NCBI GenBank assembly: GCA_903813345.2
Contig: CAIIXF020000012.1
Coordinates: 17,987,520 to 18,051,519 of the forward strand
Direction: 5' to 3'
Origin: Owenia fusiformis
Taxonomy: Eukaryota > Annelida > Polychaeta > Sabellida > Oweniidae
DNA length: 64,000 nt
The notes beneath the pieces are model-generated. The model was not told the origin of the DNA. It saw nothing but the letters and a program-made list of their open reading frames with translations, and made no database searches. How positions within the stretch are numbered: the first letter of the stretch is position 1; the number at the start of each line of letters is the position of its first letter. Below are positions 35,801-52,985 of this stretch, piece after piece. The position numbers were made by a program, and so were the translations under genes.

Positions 35801-38800
35801 TTACACAGAAGATAAGGGCTTCTTGTTTAGAAGTGATTTTGTACTTCTTTCCTATACTGTAATAGACAAGGTTATAACAGGTGAGAGTCGATGACATCAC
35901 TTCCTGAAAGAAATCTGAAAAGATGGCAGCTTACTGGGAATGAGTACTACATTTTTAAATGATCAATATTGACCATATGAAAAAAATTTCCCGTGTTTTG
36001 CTAAATATGTAAAGTATATATATGATTGTAGCTACCATATCAGGAGAGAAATAGTCTGGCAAGGAATGTTCCTTTAAGTAATTCATTTATAGTCAGCATT
36101 CCACAATAAACACATATTCCCACTCCCTACAACAATCACACGTTTAGCACTCATACAACAAACACTGGTTAAAGTTTATTCAATCTACCACAGGACAATA
36201 TTGGGAAATCATGATTATCCCTACTGACTAGGATCAGCACTCCCTGCAACTAATTGTTTAGCTTAGGTTATCTGTCTATGATTATCGTGATCATTCATAC
36301 CTCCTATTTGTATTTATAGATGAGATTATAAAATATGATTTCTATCCACTTACCAGTGTGTGATCAGGAAGGGATAGAGAGAGACTGTCAAACGTATCAT
36401 GCTTTACAGGATTCTGAAAGTAATAAAATAGGCTATATGGTAGGTGATCTAGCATCGGTAAAACTGTACAGCATCAGCATGCAATCATACATTCACTGTG
36501 TTTGAGAAAGGTCAATGTACAAATAGAGACCTGATGCCAATTATGGGCACACATATCAACTATAATCATTCTCCATTTTAACCATTAATTAAAATATTAA
36601 AATGCATTAGTTTGAATCGGTAAGAAGTCTCACTTTATATCCACATAATTTGCAACTGAGTTGACAAGCTAGGAGTCCTCTGAATGGCAAGTTGTTAGAT
36701 TGTCTCTCAGGGAGACTTGGCAGTTCACTGTTTATCTTGCTCTTGAAATCTGTATGGTTCAAATATTGGCCTTTCTGGAATAAAAATATTTTTTCCATAA
36801 TTTATAAATTCGAATACATTAAAACCTGTTTAAGTGGAACAACTTTGGTATCTCTAAAAGGTTTTACACTTGGGAGGTATTCCACACATAGATGTTCATT
36901 TAACATTAAGTCAGATAGTCTTCTAGTGCTCCACTAACAGATGTGTTCCACTTTACTGGTTTAATTGCAGGCTAAAATTGTAAAAGTGACTTCTTAATGA
37001 AACAATATTAATCGTGTATATCATTTGTCTTTGATACAATTAGATTCATGTTGCCAATTACATGAATTAGTAATACTGTAAATTCTAAGCAACTTATTCA
37101 TAGTTACCTGTAGATCTAATACTTCTAATAGAGATAATACAGCTGGGAATCTGCTAGTTTCCTCATCCAAACTTTCGGTGAGCACATGGAACAGCTCGTG
37201 GGCATCCTAAACACAAACATTTTAATCATAAAGCATCTAATCTTATAATGTTAAATGAGCTTATAAGCCTTTTGAAGATTATCGACATAGATATAATCGG
37301 ATCATTTAACAATCAACAGTTCTCTGTAGGAAGATATTTTAATTTTTTAGGTGTTATACCATGATAAGCTTGTGTTACAGGTATGAGTTTCAACTGAATA
37401 ATTTAGCATTGATTTAAAGATGTTAAACTAAATGATATTTTTCAAGTGATGGATCATTTGTCTACAAGTTGTATTCACATTGAAGTATTGTTACCTGCTC
37501 ATCTTGTGAAATAACCCATCTTCTTGATCTCAATGCATCCGTCACCTCATATGGTGTTACATCATCAGTTAATGCAGTCCCTTCATTATTCAAATCTACA
37601 AATGTTTCAGAACAAACTCCATTAAAGATTCATTAAGGTTATTTATATGTATGAATTTTATGTCATTGTGGAAATAACAATATGCTTGTAGCAACTATAT
37701 GGAGGTGAAGTTACTTTATCCTTTACAAGTATGAAAAAATGACTCGAATAATGTTAACGACAGAAGACTCAATCCCACTTTTGAAGATTTAATAGTTGAG
37801 AGCACAGAGAGAAAACTAGTTCCTCTACATCTCAAAGATTTATCACAAAGTTGAGAAAGTTATTCAAAATTTAGAGGGTTACGTTTTGGGGTCACCCCAT
37901 ACCAAACCATAATACAATATCATACCATACCATACCATACTATATCATACCATACCATACTATGTCATAAGCACTACTTATTCTTTTCTTATTCCAACAT
38001 TCAAAATTAAATTATTTCAATACAAACCTTTCAAAACTTTAACCAAGGTGTAAGCAAGGAAGTCAGAATAATTCTGGTGAATATGTTGTTCCACAAAGTC
38101 ACCAAGCCAATGCATAATGCTCTTACAGGGGGCCAGTGCTTGCAGTACAGCATTCAGGAAACATGTGTTACCCAAGTTTGTTAACCCAGGACAGGTATCT
38201 GAAAATTAAGAAATCAAATTTCATTTTATTTTCTTACTGACTTATAGCCCTTATCAAGGAGGCAATTAATTGAATCTATTAGAGATCCATTCAAAACTCA
38301 CTTGGAGAGTTAGGCACACATTTTGTGATTTTTGGCTAAAATAGACACAGTGTTTGTTTGTGTTTTATTACTTTTTCTCTCATGATTTTCTGATTGGAAA
38401 CAAAATATTTTGTATTGAACATAAGACAACTTTGTCTTCTCTGCTTTCAGTTTCTAATAAAGCTCTAAATTTATCGAGCCAATCAGAGTTCGGTGTAAAA
38501 AGCTTTATATACATGGTCATTTCCTGTGACGTTATCGCATACTTTATAAACACTTGGCATGTGTTCTTTCAAGCTCACCGTTTGGTTGAGAAAGGGTCAG
38601 CTGTTAAACTATATATCTGCTTTAAATGGGCTTATTAGCCTTTTGCGGATTATTGATATAAATGTATTGTAGATGTAGGTTTGAAATCATTTATGACCGG
38701 GGTGTCATGGGCACCTGTCAACAACATACATGTAAGACCTAGCTTGGGGACTTGTTTCTTATCTGACATGTCTAATGGGGCTGCTATAAATAAATATATA

Positions 38801-39007
38801 GTGTATACTAATTAGGCAGGGGTACTTCATAACTATAACTAGACTCTGCGGATAAATGAATGATGGCGCAGAACAATTTCATCCAACAAAAATATTACCT
38901 TTTCTCCTCGGTGTTCTCCTGGAGTCCCCTGGTCCCCAGAGGACATAAACACCCGCGACAACAGCAGCAGCAACACCACCTAACACCTTTAACGTGTTAC
39001 AATCCAT
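32839..39007 (-). CDS. USP30: USP30, ubiquitin carboxyl-terminal hydrolase of the mitochondrial outer membrane
   Basis: Nine exons join in phase: 38899-39007, 38028-38198, 37495-37595, 37108-37206, 36634-36774, 36354-36413, 34850-35014, 34491-34684 and 32839-33214, giving about 471 aa (human USP30 is 517). Residues 8-24 (VLGGVAAAVVAGVYVLWG) form the membrane anchor, followed by a basic stretch. The Cys box GLTNLGNTCFLNAVLQAL puts the nucleophile at about Cys49. The His box reads SGHFITYRR. The third catalytic residue is Ser (WLYTSD), as in USP30 but unlike most USPs. CKLCGYK and CEGCAKIQ supply a zinc-binding Cys4 site. In mammals USP30 removes ubiquitin, with K6 preference, from outer-membrane proteins and opposes Parkin-driven mitophagy. 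The start ATG was chosen because it directly precedes the anchor. Introns hold a MULE-like MITE, a satellite and a TTAA element. It is divergent to MAPKAPK5. Confidence 0.93.
33436..34367. mobile_element. Mutator-like MITE with 9-bp target duplication, in the last USP30 intron
   Basis: The nonamer ATTACCTAT lies on both sides (33427-33435 and 34368-34376), the duplication length typical of Mutator elements. Both ends have arms of about 130 bp made of tandem blocks (GGTCATCTCAACCCCAAGTC, with 'aactcaaccccagtaaaactc') that are inverted with respect to each other. The 650-bp centre is AT-rich and contains one 82-codon ORF. No MULE transposase is seen. Confidence 0.75.
33712..33960 (+). CDS. Small ORF with signal-peptide-like N terminus inside the MULE-like MITE
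   Basis: An 82-codon ATG ORF has a basic start (MRSRKCQHGTNRIK) and then a strongly hydrophobic run (IWVILLILLIHLFCCNS), as in a signal peptide or membrane anchor. A short polar tail with a few cysteines follows. It lies alone in an intron of USP30, on the opposite strand, within a transposon. It could be chance, a captured first exon or a small secreted protein; I do not recognise it. Confidence 0.25.
   Translation: MRSRKCQHGTNRIKIWVILLILLIHLFCCNSYEVDTRDYFENWNMSIAFQGHSQLSVKSDAIACPKNQVSGFPGYTCMLSVY
35009..36260. repeat. 70-bp satellite derived around the exon 7 splice acceptor of USP30
   Basis: A 70-bp unit ('cactccctacaacaagcaca', 'tgtttagcttaaatta', 'ttccatttatagtcagcatt', 'aaacacatattcgc') occurs seven times from the first bases of USP30 exon 7 (about 35009) to 35465. 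Variants alternate between 'ttattcc' and 'ttaatcc'. The array resumes as degenerate units at 36078-36260 after a 607-bp insertion. On the minus strand each unit repeats the acceptor 'gttgtag|GGAGTG' of the real exon. Confidence 0.85.
35467..36073. mobile_element. TTAA-flanked foldback MITE inserted in the satellite
   Basis: Inverted arms of about 190 bp (AGGGGTATTCCTTGCCAGAC at the left; the reverse complement of AGGAACATTCCTTGCCAGAC at the right) flank a short centre. TTAA lies at both borders (35463-35466, 36074-36077). The right flank continues with the satellite sequence expected after TTAA ('gtaattcatttatagtcagcattccac'), so the pre-insertion site can be read. TTAA points to the piggyBac group. 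No ORF is present. Confidence 0.8.
37895..37970. repeat. ATACC microsatellite in a USP30 intron
   Basis: Imperfect 'cataccatac' repeats with 'tatatcatac' variants, between USP30 exons 2 and 3. Confidence 0.9.
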
Positions 39008-39685
39008 GATAGAAGCTCTATGGAGTCTCTAGCGCATCGTTTATTATGAATTTAAAATATGAAATTATATTCCGGAAGTCCAGTGGGAATGGTCTATTCC
39101 TCGACTTCCGGGGGTGTGAATTATCATAATATTTGAAGTATTAATATCTGTCATCCGAAGACCAGTAGATTTTGATGTTTTTGATCCATTCTATTGTTTA
39201 TAATTGTAATTTATGTAGCTATGGAAACTGCACATTTGTGCTCCTTGGTTGTATGATGTTTAATCACATCCTTTCTACCCTTCTGGATTTGAGATGGAAT
39301 ATTCCAAAGATGGCAGATGACACTTCCGGAATAAAAATTAAGGTGAATATTTACACTTTTTTCTCATTTTGCTAAGGTATTATGAACGTAACTGAACCAA
39401 TGGTACGTTGTTAAGTTGTTGCTTCGATTCCTTTCCCTACTGCACATATGAAAATTAGAAATATATTTTGAATCTAGAGCAAACATGTTTTCAAAATTTC
39501 CAATTTCAACTTGTTTGTTGATCATTTTTTGTTTTTGATTTTCTGTTTTCTTTGGATCATGCGGAAATACTATTCTGCCGTCAACTGAAAACGTTTCTGT
39601 AAAATACTGAAGCTGCCTGTCAAGACAGTGTGCCTGTCACCCAACCAGCATAGGTTTGAAAATGTTGTCCTCATCCTAGAATTCT
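39008..39685. other. USP30 upstream region
   Basis: It should contain the USP30 promoter and 5' UTR. Around 39070-39115 there are 'cggaagtccagtggg' and 'cgacttccggggg' blocks; CCGGAAGT and ACTTCCGG are ETS-type sites, also seen at 39315. No TATA box was recognised. A 67-codon frame at 39172-39375 has no recognisable domain. Confidence 0.4.
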
Positions 39686-39689
39686 TTTC

Positions 39690-42600
39690 TTCTTCTTCTT
39701 CTTCCTTTGGGTTTCTGTGTCTGAAACCATTGGCACTGTAATGCTGCCTTTAGACACTTGCTACAGTTTGTCACTTGTATTAAAATTATTGTCACTGGTG
39801 CTTTTCACTTATACTTTGTTTATTTTTTGGAGAGAGAGCGCTATTAATTTTGAGGTGTTAGGAGTTTTGAAACTTATTTTGAAATCGTAAGATGATTGAG
39901 CTTGCATCATCTATGACCAAAAACAGAGTCACTGTCTAATTTTGTTAAAATCTCTTTGTCGAGGCTAAAAAAGCCTGGAATCTCTGTAGAATTCTGGTGT
40001 TGATTTCAATGTCGATGTCTTTATCTAGGCCAGTGAGTGTTTTTATGTTGATGCATGGAGTATACTTGGCCCCTAGAAGCAGAGTGTTTACTTCAGCCAT
40101 CAGTTGTTCCCTCTGTATCTCAAATCTGGAACAGTCAAAGACATAATGTTTTATAGTCTCAGGGATGTTGCATTGGGGACAGTTAGGAGAGTCTACATTT
40201 GGGTTGATCTTATTCTGATGGTTGTTAAGCTTGGTATGACCTGATATGATCTGATTTATCACAGTGCGGGATTTTCTATTACCACTAGCTAGAATGGGCT
40301 TTTTATCTTGGACCTTGGTGATACTTGATTGCACATGACTGACCTTGGCAGAATTATTATATCTTCTCTGCCATATTGATAGTGAATTGTCTTTAATATA
40401 TTTATATGCAGCTGATTTGGTTGTCTTAGCTGCTTTGAGTTTGTTTGACTCTTTTGCTGCTTTCTTTGCTGATTTATCTGCCAGTTCGTTTCCTGTTATC
40501 CCAAGATGACCCGGAACCCAGTGGATATTGATGGTTTTGCCCTGGCTGGAGAGTATTTTGCATTTCTCTCTGATAATCAGAATGTCCTTATTAAGTGTTC
40601 TTAGTTTAGTGGCAATAAATGCTGATGTTACCGCAGGTTGACAGTCACTTAATATGATGATATTGTTGTTAGTCTTATTGGTGAAAAGGAATTCCGTTGC
40701 CAATCTTAGAGCGAGAATCTCAGCCTGGTAGTTGTTTCCTTTTAGTGTCCCTGGTTTACCCAAACAGATCGGAGTACAAGATAGGCCATTAATGTAAATT
40801 ATAGCCGCAGCTCCAGTTGGTCCTGGATTACCTTGCGCCGATCCATCTGTGAAAACAATAGTATCATGAATAGTTGTATTGCCTAGGAGTGTTTCTACTT
40901 TTTCGCATTGAGTTGACTTAGTGTTCTTGAACTCCTCCTGGTGAACTGTTACATCAGATGGTAAAAAGGTTTCAGTTTCAGGGGAATGATACATGTGGTT
41001 GTCATACATGTGTGGGTCTGTTGGACATTTGAATCTTCTAAGTGTAGACTCAAGTAGGTTGAAGGCTGTTGTTGTTTTTTCTGTGGTTTTGGAATCCTTC
41101 CAGAGGTTAAAATCTTCTGTGATAGGATCATTGTTGTTATTGGTCAGCATTCTCACAGCTTCCTGACATTGTCTAGTTTGAATTAGAATGTCGACAGGAA
41201 GTGTGCCTGTGATTACTTCCAGAGTGTCAGAGCTGGTGGTGTTGATACAGCCTGAAGCTCTAAGAAGTGCTGATCGCTGGACTTGGGAGAACAATGTTTC
41301 TGCTTTATTTGTGTTAGTGATTGCAGCTGTAATTCCAGTCTCGAAGTGTGGCACAACCAGAGATTTATATAACATCATGAAGACTTCCTCACTGCAGCCT
41401 TTTGTGCTGTTTGTGAAGTTGCTGATTCCAGTGAGGGCGCCAAAAGCTTTTTTCTGTTTATACTGTAAGTGGGGTATAAATGAGAGTTTGTTATCAATGA
41501 TTGTGCCAAGAATTTTCTTTTGTTCACATATTTGGAGAGGCTTGTCGTTTAACTTGATTGTGATGTGCTGGGGGGAGGTTCCTGGGGGACTGAAAACTAT
41601 TATCTCTGTTTTCTCAGGAGCAATCTCCATGTTCCATTGCCCGCACCAGTCACCTGCTACCCTCTGGATATCTTTTGTCAGTTTAGCTTGTACCTCTGTG
41701 ACGTTTCTGCCTGTGGCCCATAATATATTATCGTCAGCGAAGCAGGCATAATTAGATGTTACCTTTTCCATGGAGTCTGTAGTGTAGAGATTGCACAGGA
41801 GTGGAGACAGGACAGCCCCTTGAGGTATACCTACCACTGATGTAATTAGTGGCGTGGTGTGACTATTGGCTGTGATAGAGAATCTACGGTTCTCTAAGTA
41901 CTCATTGATGTAAACCAGTAGTCTACCCTTGATACCTATTTGGAACATTTTGAATATTAGTCCCTGCCTCCAGATCCATTCAAAACAACTCTCGTAATCC
42001 AATATGGCCGCCAAAACCGTCTCTCCCCTGTTCCAAGCAGATTGAATGGACTGGACAAACCTTATAACTGTTTGTGAACAACTCCTATGTTCACGAAAGG
42101 CGTCCTGGTACCTGGATAGGGACATCATGGTTTCAGTCAGCCACACTAGTCTGGGAGCGACAGTCCGTTGTAAGATCTTCCCGATAATGGACTCAAGTGT
42201 GATTGGCCTGTAGGATCTGTCGGAGTTGTAGTCTACTTTGTTTGGCTTATTAAGCATTGTCTTTGGGTCAATTTTGAACTCATCTGGGAGAGTTCCAGTC
42301 TCCCAACATTTCTGGCTGAGGCGCCATATTGCTTTGTGTAGATGAGTTCCTCCATTCTTTATAACTGAAGTTAGTATTTTTTCCCTCGGGCTTGGTGCAG
42401 AAATGCTGTTGGAGTTGGCTATGGCATTTCTTACTTCAGTGAACTGTATGTCTCTGTTTTCTGGTTCACAGAACTTGGTATAATCATTCTTACTGATGTT
42501 AGCCTTTTCTTTCGAGATGATATTATCAGTTTCGCTTTTTATGTAGTTGTACCAAGTAGTGTTATCTTGCACAGCGAGGATTTGTTTGCCGTATTGGTGT

Positions 42601-43250
42601 ACCATAGCTTCTGCTATGTCTTTATCTTCGTGTGCTATTCCATTGTCTGTTTTTATAGGTTGTACGATTTTCTTGTTCTTTTTATTGTTGGTTTTAGAAA
42701 TGGTTGACCAAATTTTATCTGGGTATTTTACATCAAGCTGTCCAAAGAGATCATCCCAGTAGCTTTGTTCACATTCTTGCACATATGAGTTGAACTCCTC
42801 GGCCAGCCTGGTGTAAACTTCCCAATTATTAGGATCACTTCTCATATTATATTTTCTCTTGGCTTTTCTGAGTTCTTTTACCTTTTTACTTAGTTCTGGA
42901 TTCCACCATCCTCTGCTTTTACTGCAAACTTGTTTGATTTTGATCTGCTCCTCGGTTGTTTTGTGTATTGCAGCACAGAGGTCAGAATAGCATGTATTCA
43001 CGTCTTGGTTTATGATAGTATCTGAAAACCAATTTTTAAGATTTGACTCACATGCACATTCGAATTTATTCCAATCTACATTCTTAAGGTCGAGGTAGTT
43101 ACGTGTTTCCTCCTTGCTAGACTGACCCATGGAGAAGGAGATTAGTTTGTGATCTGACTTGAGATAGATCTCCTCCTCCACCCGCCACTCAGACAATTTG
43201 GAAACAAGTGAACCCGAACCCAAAGTGAGAATTCTCCAGTCATCTCAATT
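39690..43250 (-). mobile_element. Non-LTR retrotransposon (LINE) with RNase H, 5'-truncated, ORF2 intact
   Basis: The element occupies most of the space between USP30 and MAPKAPK5. Its 5' end (about 43250) is truncated inside the endonuclease domain. The 3' part has a 250-base untranslated tail that may end in a (GAA)n tract near 39690-39712 (minus strand). An RNase H domain after the RT places it with the I/Nimb-type clades, not with the CR1/L2-like remnants at 3.8-6.1 kb. Target duplications could not be located. Confidence 0.8.
39945..43250 (-). CDS. LINE ORF2 polyprotein: endonuclease end, reverse transcriptase, RNase H, CCHC knuckle
   Basis: One frame of about 1100 codons without a stop, opening after a stop near 43246, with no ATG of its own at the 5' end. 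The visible endonuclease tail includes the SDH motif (LKSDHKLISF). The RT follows, with YRPITLESIIGKILQR, the palm motif IPQGAVLSPLLCNLY and the catalytic CFADDN (a variant of Y-A-D-D). Next is RNase H with all four acidic positions readable (FTDGSAQGNPGPTGA, QAEILAL, LSDCQPA, GNELADKSAK). It ends with a C-terminal knuckle, CPQCN...HYVFDC. The enzyme would nick target DNA and copy its RNA there. The open frame suggests a recent insertion, although the copy lacks most of the endonuclease and ORF1. Confidence 0.9.
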
Positions 43251-43270
43251 ATCCATTCAAATACATGTAC

Positions 43271-44739
43271 ATGGGGTTTGTAGAAAAACCGGGTACCGGG
43301 TAGTAAATCCTCCATGCTGGGTTCAAACTTGGTACCTGGTACCCGGTCGAAAAAACCGGGTACCCAAAAAACGAAAAATACGATTATATAACATATTTAG
43401 ATCATTAGAAAATGTGTAAGATTTGTTTTGGATATACAAAAATGTATGTAACTTCCTTCAAAATTGAGCTAGAAGCTTCAAATAAAAAGCATTTTAAGGT
43501 TCTTTTCTTCCTCTATCATCATGGTCATATTTTCATAGGTTATGGGGTGGGGTGCGATCGCCTATGACATTGTAAGACGTAACAATTTACACTTCAGTGG
43601 ACGTTTCGTCGAAAATTGGGATAACTTAAATTATGATTAATAATCAAAATCTTACACGTTGCATCATGTAAATTAACACACGTCACCTCTCTGCTCAAGT
43701 AACGATAGCTATTTACAGATTTAAATCATAATCAAAACTGTTCACGTACCAACATACGAACTATTGAAATAACGCAGATGCGAGTAGGTAGTTCCCAGTT
43801 CCACCACCAGGTGGTTCGTTCGGGTCAGATAGCATGGCAGGTATAGAAGAAAGTTCCCTTTAACTTAAATTACATTTGTTTTAGTGGTTCAATTTTCATA
43901 TAACCCTTATGTATCTAATAGTTATGCAAATTGAAATATGTCCAGTAAAAGAAAATGATATCTGTCCAATACAAGAAAAGATTTTTCACTTTTTGTGATT
44001 TTGTAACATGGGGTCTATGGGGAATCAACCCGAACAAGAAGTCACATTTTCAAAAAAAATTAAATTTTCAAAGTTGATAAACAACTTTTGAAACCATATT
44101 TTTAAATGTACTTTTACATGTAGATTTCAAATATGACATCACTTTGACTGAATTTTGAATATTTAATGACGTAAATCAAGATTATTTCTACTCGCATCTA
44201 GTCTATTAGAGGTGACGAAAAATTTTGAACGGAATGCGTGACATATACGTGATTCGCGTGAAAAGTCCGAACGGATTGCGTACGTTTTTTTGGTGTTCGT
44301 ATTTTTGCTGTATCGGCGAACTGTTTTAGAATTTTTTCTACAGAAATATTTTTGCTTGACAATTACCAGGTAAAATGCGTATTTGCGTGACATTTTCTGG
44401 CGTGACTTCAAATTCTTCAGCAAATGCGTGACAAATACGCAAATTGCGGGACAGTTGACAGGCCTAATAACCGATGAAAATATGAGCATGATGATAGAGG
44501 AAGAAAAGAGCCTTAAAATGCTTTTTATTTGAAGCTTCTGGCGCAATTTTGAGGGAAGTTACATACATTTTTGTATATTCAAAACAAATCTTACACGTTT
44601 TCTAATGATCTAATTATGTTGTATATTCGTATTTTTCGTTTTTTGGATACCCGGTTTTTTGACCGGGTACCAAGTATGAACCCAGCATGGAGGATTTACT
44701 ACCCGGTACCCGGTACCTGGTTTTTTCTACAAACCCCAT
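43271..44739. mobile_element. Foldback DNA element with ~277-bp inverted arms
   Basis: The left arm (43271-43548) begins ATGGGGTTTGTAGAAAAACC and is matched by the reverse complement at 44466-44739 with few changes. GTAC lies outside both ends, a possible 4-bp duplication that is hard to prove because GTAC is its own complement. The arms are rich in 'accgggtacc' blocks. The 0.9-kb centre has a second, shorter inverted pair ('cagatgcgagtag', about 43776 and 44188) and no recognisable protein. It lies about 20 bp from the truncated LINE end. Confidence 0.8.
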
Positions 44740-44866
44740 GTACAAGTGCTGTCAAAATTTCACGTGGCCAGTCTAGTTACAACTTATTTTGTCTTCGCAC
44801 GTCTAGTTTAGAGATAACAACTCGACTCTTGTCACTGTCTGCCCTCATAATGTAATTATAAAATTG

Positions 44867-50797
<5,931 letters not shown>

Positions 50798-52190
50798 TAG
50801 ACCTGATATTAGAGAATTCTAATCATGATATTAGACTTTTAAATTTAGAAATCCAATTTCAAATTCAATTCAAATGAAATGACATGCAGGGATATAGGCT
50901 AGTGCACTATAATAATCAGTATTTTTGATGCGATTATAATTTTGCTTTTGGAATTCTGAACTTTTGCCACTATTAATTTTTGCTGATTAAGATTAGTCAA
51001 AATTTATCCAGTTGAAGAGACTTATTTTTTATCATCGAACAATGAACAAAAACTGCGAAGACTGAACAACATACGATGGAATCGCAAATATTATGATTAT
51101 TACATATTTTTCAAAAACTTGCAAGTCATAAAAGTTAATAGCTCACAACAATAACTAAGAACATATTTATTCAGGAGCTTTTGAAAAATTCCAAGGCTAG
51201 GCATATATATAATTAATTCATCAAAACATGTGATATTATTCAAATATTTAGTTCAATTTAGGCAATCACCAGTGCATTATTAAATGAAACAAAGTTCCCG
51301 ATGGAGAATAAAACTTGCAAAAAGTGTGACCAAATGCAAAATGAGAATGACAATGGTATAAAACTATGATATATGGCATTTTGGGGCTAGACCCTTAGAA
51401 ATGGCTTAGGGACCCTTATCCCTGATGTAGGGAAGGTCTCATACAAAATCCTTGGGAGTTTGGAAAATCTCAGACTGACTGACTTATATCGTACAAGACA
51501 TGTTACACTTCAGAAATTGTGCATACATTTTATTGTGGCGAGTCTTATTAGAAAAAACAATGCTTGATTAATAGTTGCAGATTCAATTTTTTTGCAATAC
51601 CTTATCTTGGCTAATAGCTGAACTGAGACATTCACTTTTATATAATTAATATATAATGGCATTTTAATCACTTCTTGGTGCTTATTGGAGTGGGAAATGA
51701 TTAAATAGAGTTGGAAGTTGACATGTGTTCCACTTAAACAGGTTTTAACTGTGGGACTTTCCAACTATACCACTTATGACTTCGGTGTTCATGTACTTGA
51801 CAAATTTTAATGTACCATAGGCTACCCATAGATTGATATTAGGGCTTACATATTTTGTAAATAAGAAAATATAATAATATGCATGACAACTTTTCAATAT
51901 ATTGTAATATTTTTGACATTGTCTGTATATTTGATGTATGGATATATATTTTAGGCTAATATATACAGTACCTGTATATCTGAACACCTCTTGATATGAG
52001 CACCCCATCTTATACTACACCTTAAATTCAATGAACTATGGATCATAAAGAAGACTCGATGACAGAGTCAGGCTCAGTATTTCATTCACTTCAATTTTAT
52101 TGGGGTTCTGTAAAATGATTTTAGTGTTTTGTATAAAACAAAATTGAATGTTGACTAAAATTTGACAGTGCAATATAGTAAGATAGTTGT
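50798..52190. other. MAPKAPK5 3' UTR and intergenic DNA
   Basis: The first AATAAA after the stop codon is at 51307-51312 (about 510 bases downstream), a plausible poly(A) signal. The rest is AT-rich with no recognisable exon. Confidence 0.45.
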
Positions 52191-52196
52191 TTACCT

Positions 52197-52985
52197 TTAT
52201 TATCCCAACGAACGAAGTTCGGTAGGGATATAGTGAAGCCCTCCGTCCGTCCGTCCGTCAGTCAGTCAGTCAGTCAGTCCGTCCGTCTGTCCGGAAGATA
52301 ACTCAAATACTAGTTGACAGATTTTCTTCATATTTAGTGGAACGATGAATATTGGTGAATAGTTTTACGCAAAAAATCAAGATTTTTTTTCAAGATGGCT
52401 GCCGCTTTAAAAATGACAGGACTTTTTCACAAAAATCATAAATTTTTCATTCTGAACCAAAGTAATTAATATTATTGTTTGAAATTTTGGTAGTATATTT
52501 ACAACATTTATCTATTTCACATATATTCCTTGTTTTTCATCCTGACCCCCAGGGGCCGTGTATGGGGGGTCAGGAAAACAGAAATTTTCGCTAATTTTTA
52601 GATCTTTCTAAAGTATAGCTTTATTATACTCAAATGAAAGGCAATTAAGAGTATATTGCAAATATTGTATCTTTTTTCTGATTCGAGCCTCGTAAAATTC
52701 AAAATGGCCGTCTAATGTACGATTTCGCAATAATTTTTCGATCCCTTCAAAGTATGGCTATATTATACTCAAATTGAAGGAATTTTGGAGTAGATCACAA
52801 TTATGGTATTATTTTTCAGATTTGTATCTCAGAAAATTCAAAATGGCTGCTTTGCAGGAATTCGCAATTCTAAAATCAAATTTTTTCAATTTTAACCAAA
52901 GTAATGAGTATAATTGATTGGAATTCGCTAATTGATATTTTGTTCGTTGGGATTTGCTACTCCGCGGAGTTGCCGTTATCTAGTT
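52197..52985 (-). mobile_element. Helentron-like element, copy 2 (0.8 kb), covarying ends
   Basis: Read on the minus strand: AACTAGA (52985-52979), hairpin ACTCC-GC-GGAGT (52959-52970), then segment ATCCCAACGAAC (52953-52942). At the 3' end a hairpin (stems CGAAC/GTTCG and ATCCC/GGGAT) has GTTCGTTGGGAT as its second arm (52213-52202). This is the exact 12-base reverse complement of the segment, running directly into TAATAA (plus TTATTA, 52197-52202). A CCGT/CAGT simple repeat (about 52243-52292) lies just inside the 3' hairpin. No ORF. Solo 3' ends of the same kind occur near 1545, 27400 and 30830. Confidence 0.75.

Noticed and set aside
41188-41751. 187-codon plus-strand ORF
   Set aside because: It is the antisense shadow of the LINE reverse-transcriptase frame.
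43832-43856. ATG reading MAGIEESSL as possible first exon of MAPKAPK5
   Set aside because: It lies inside the foldback element, and its donor options do not give the phase needed for exon 2.
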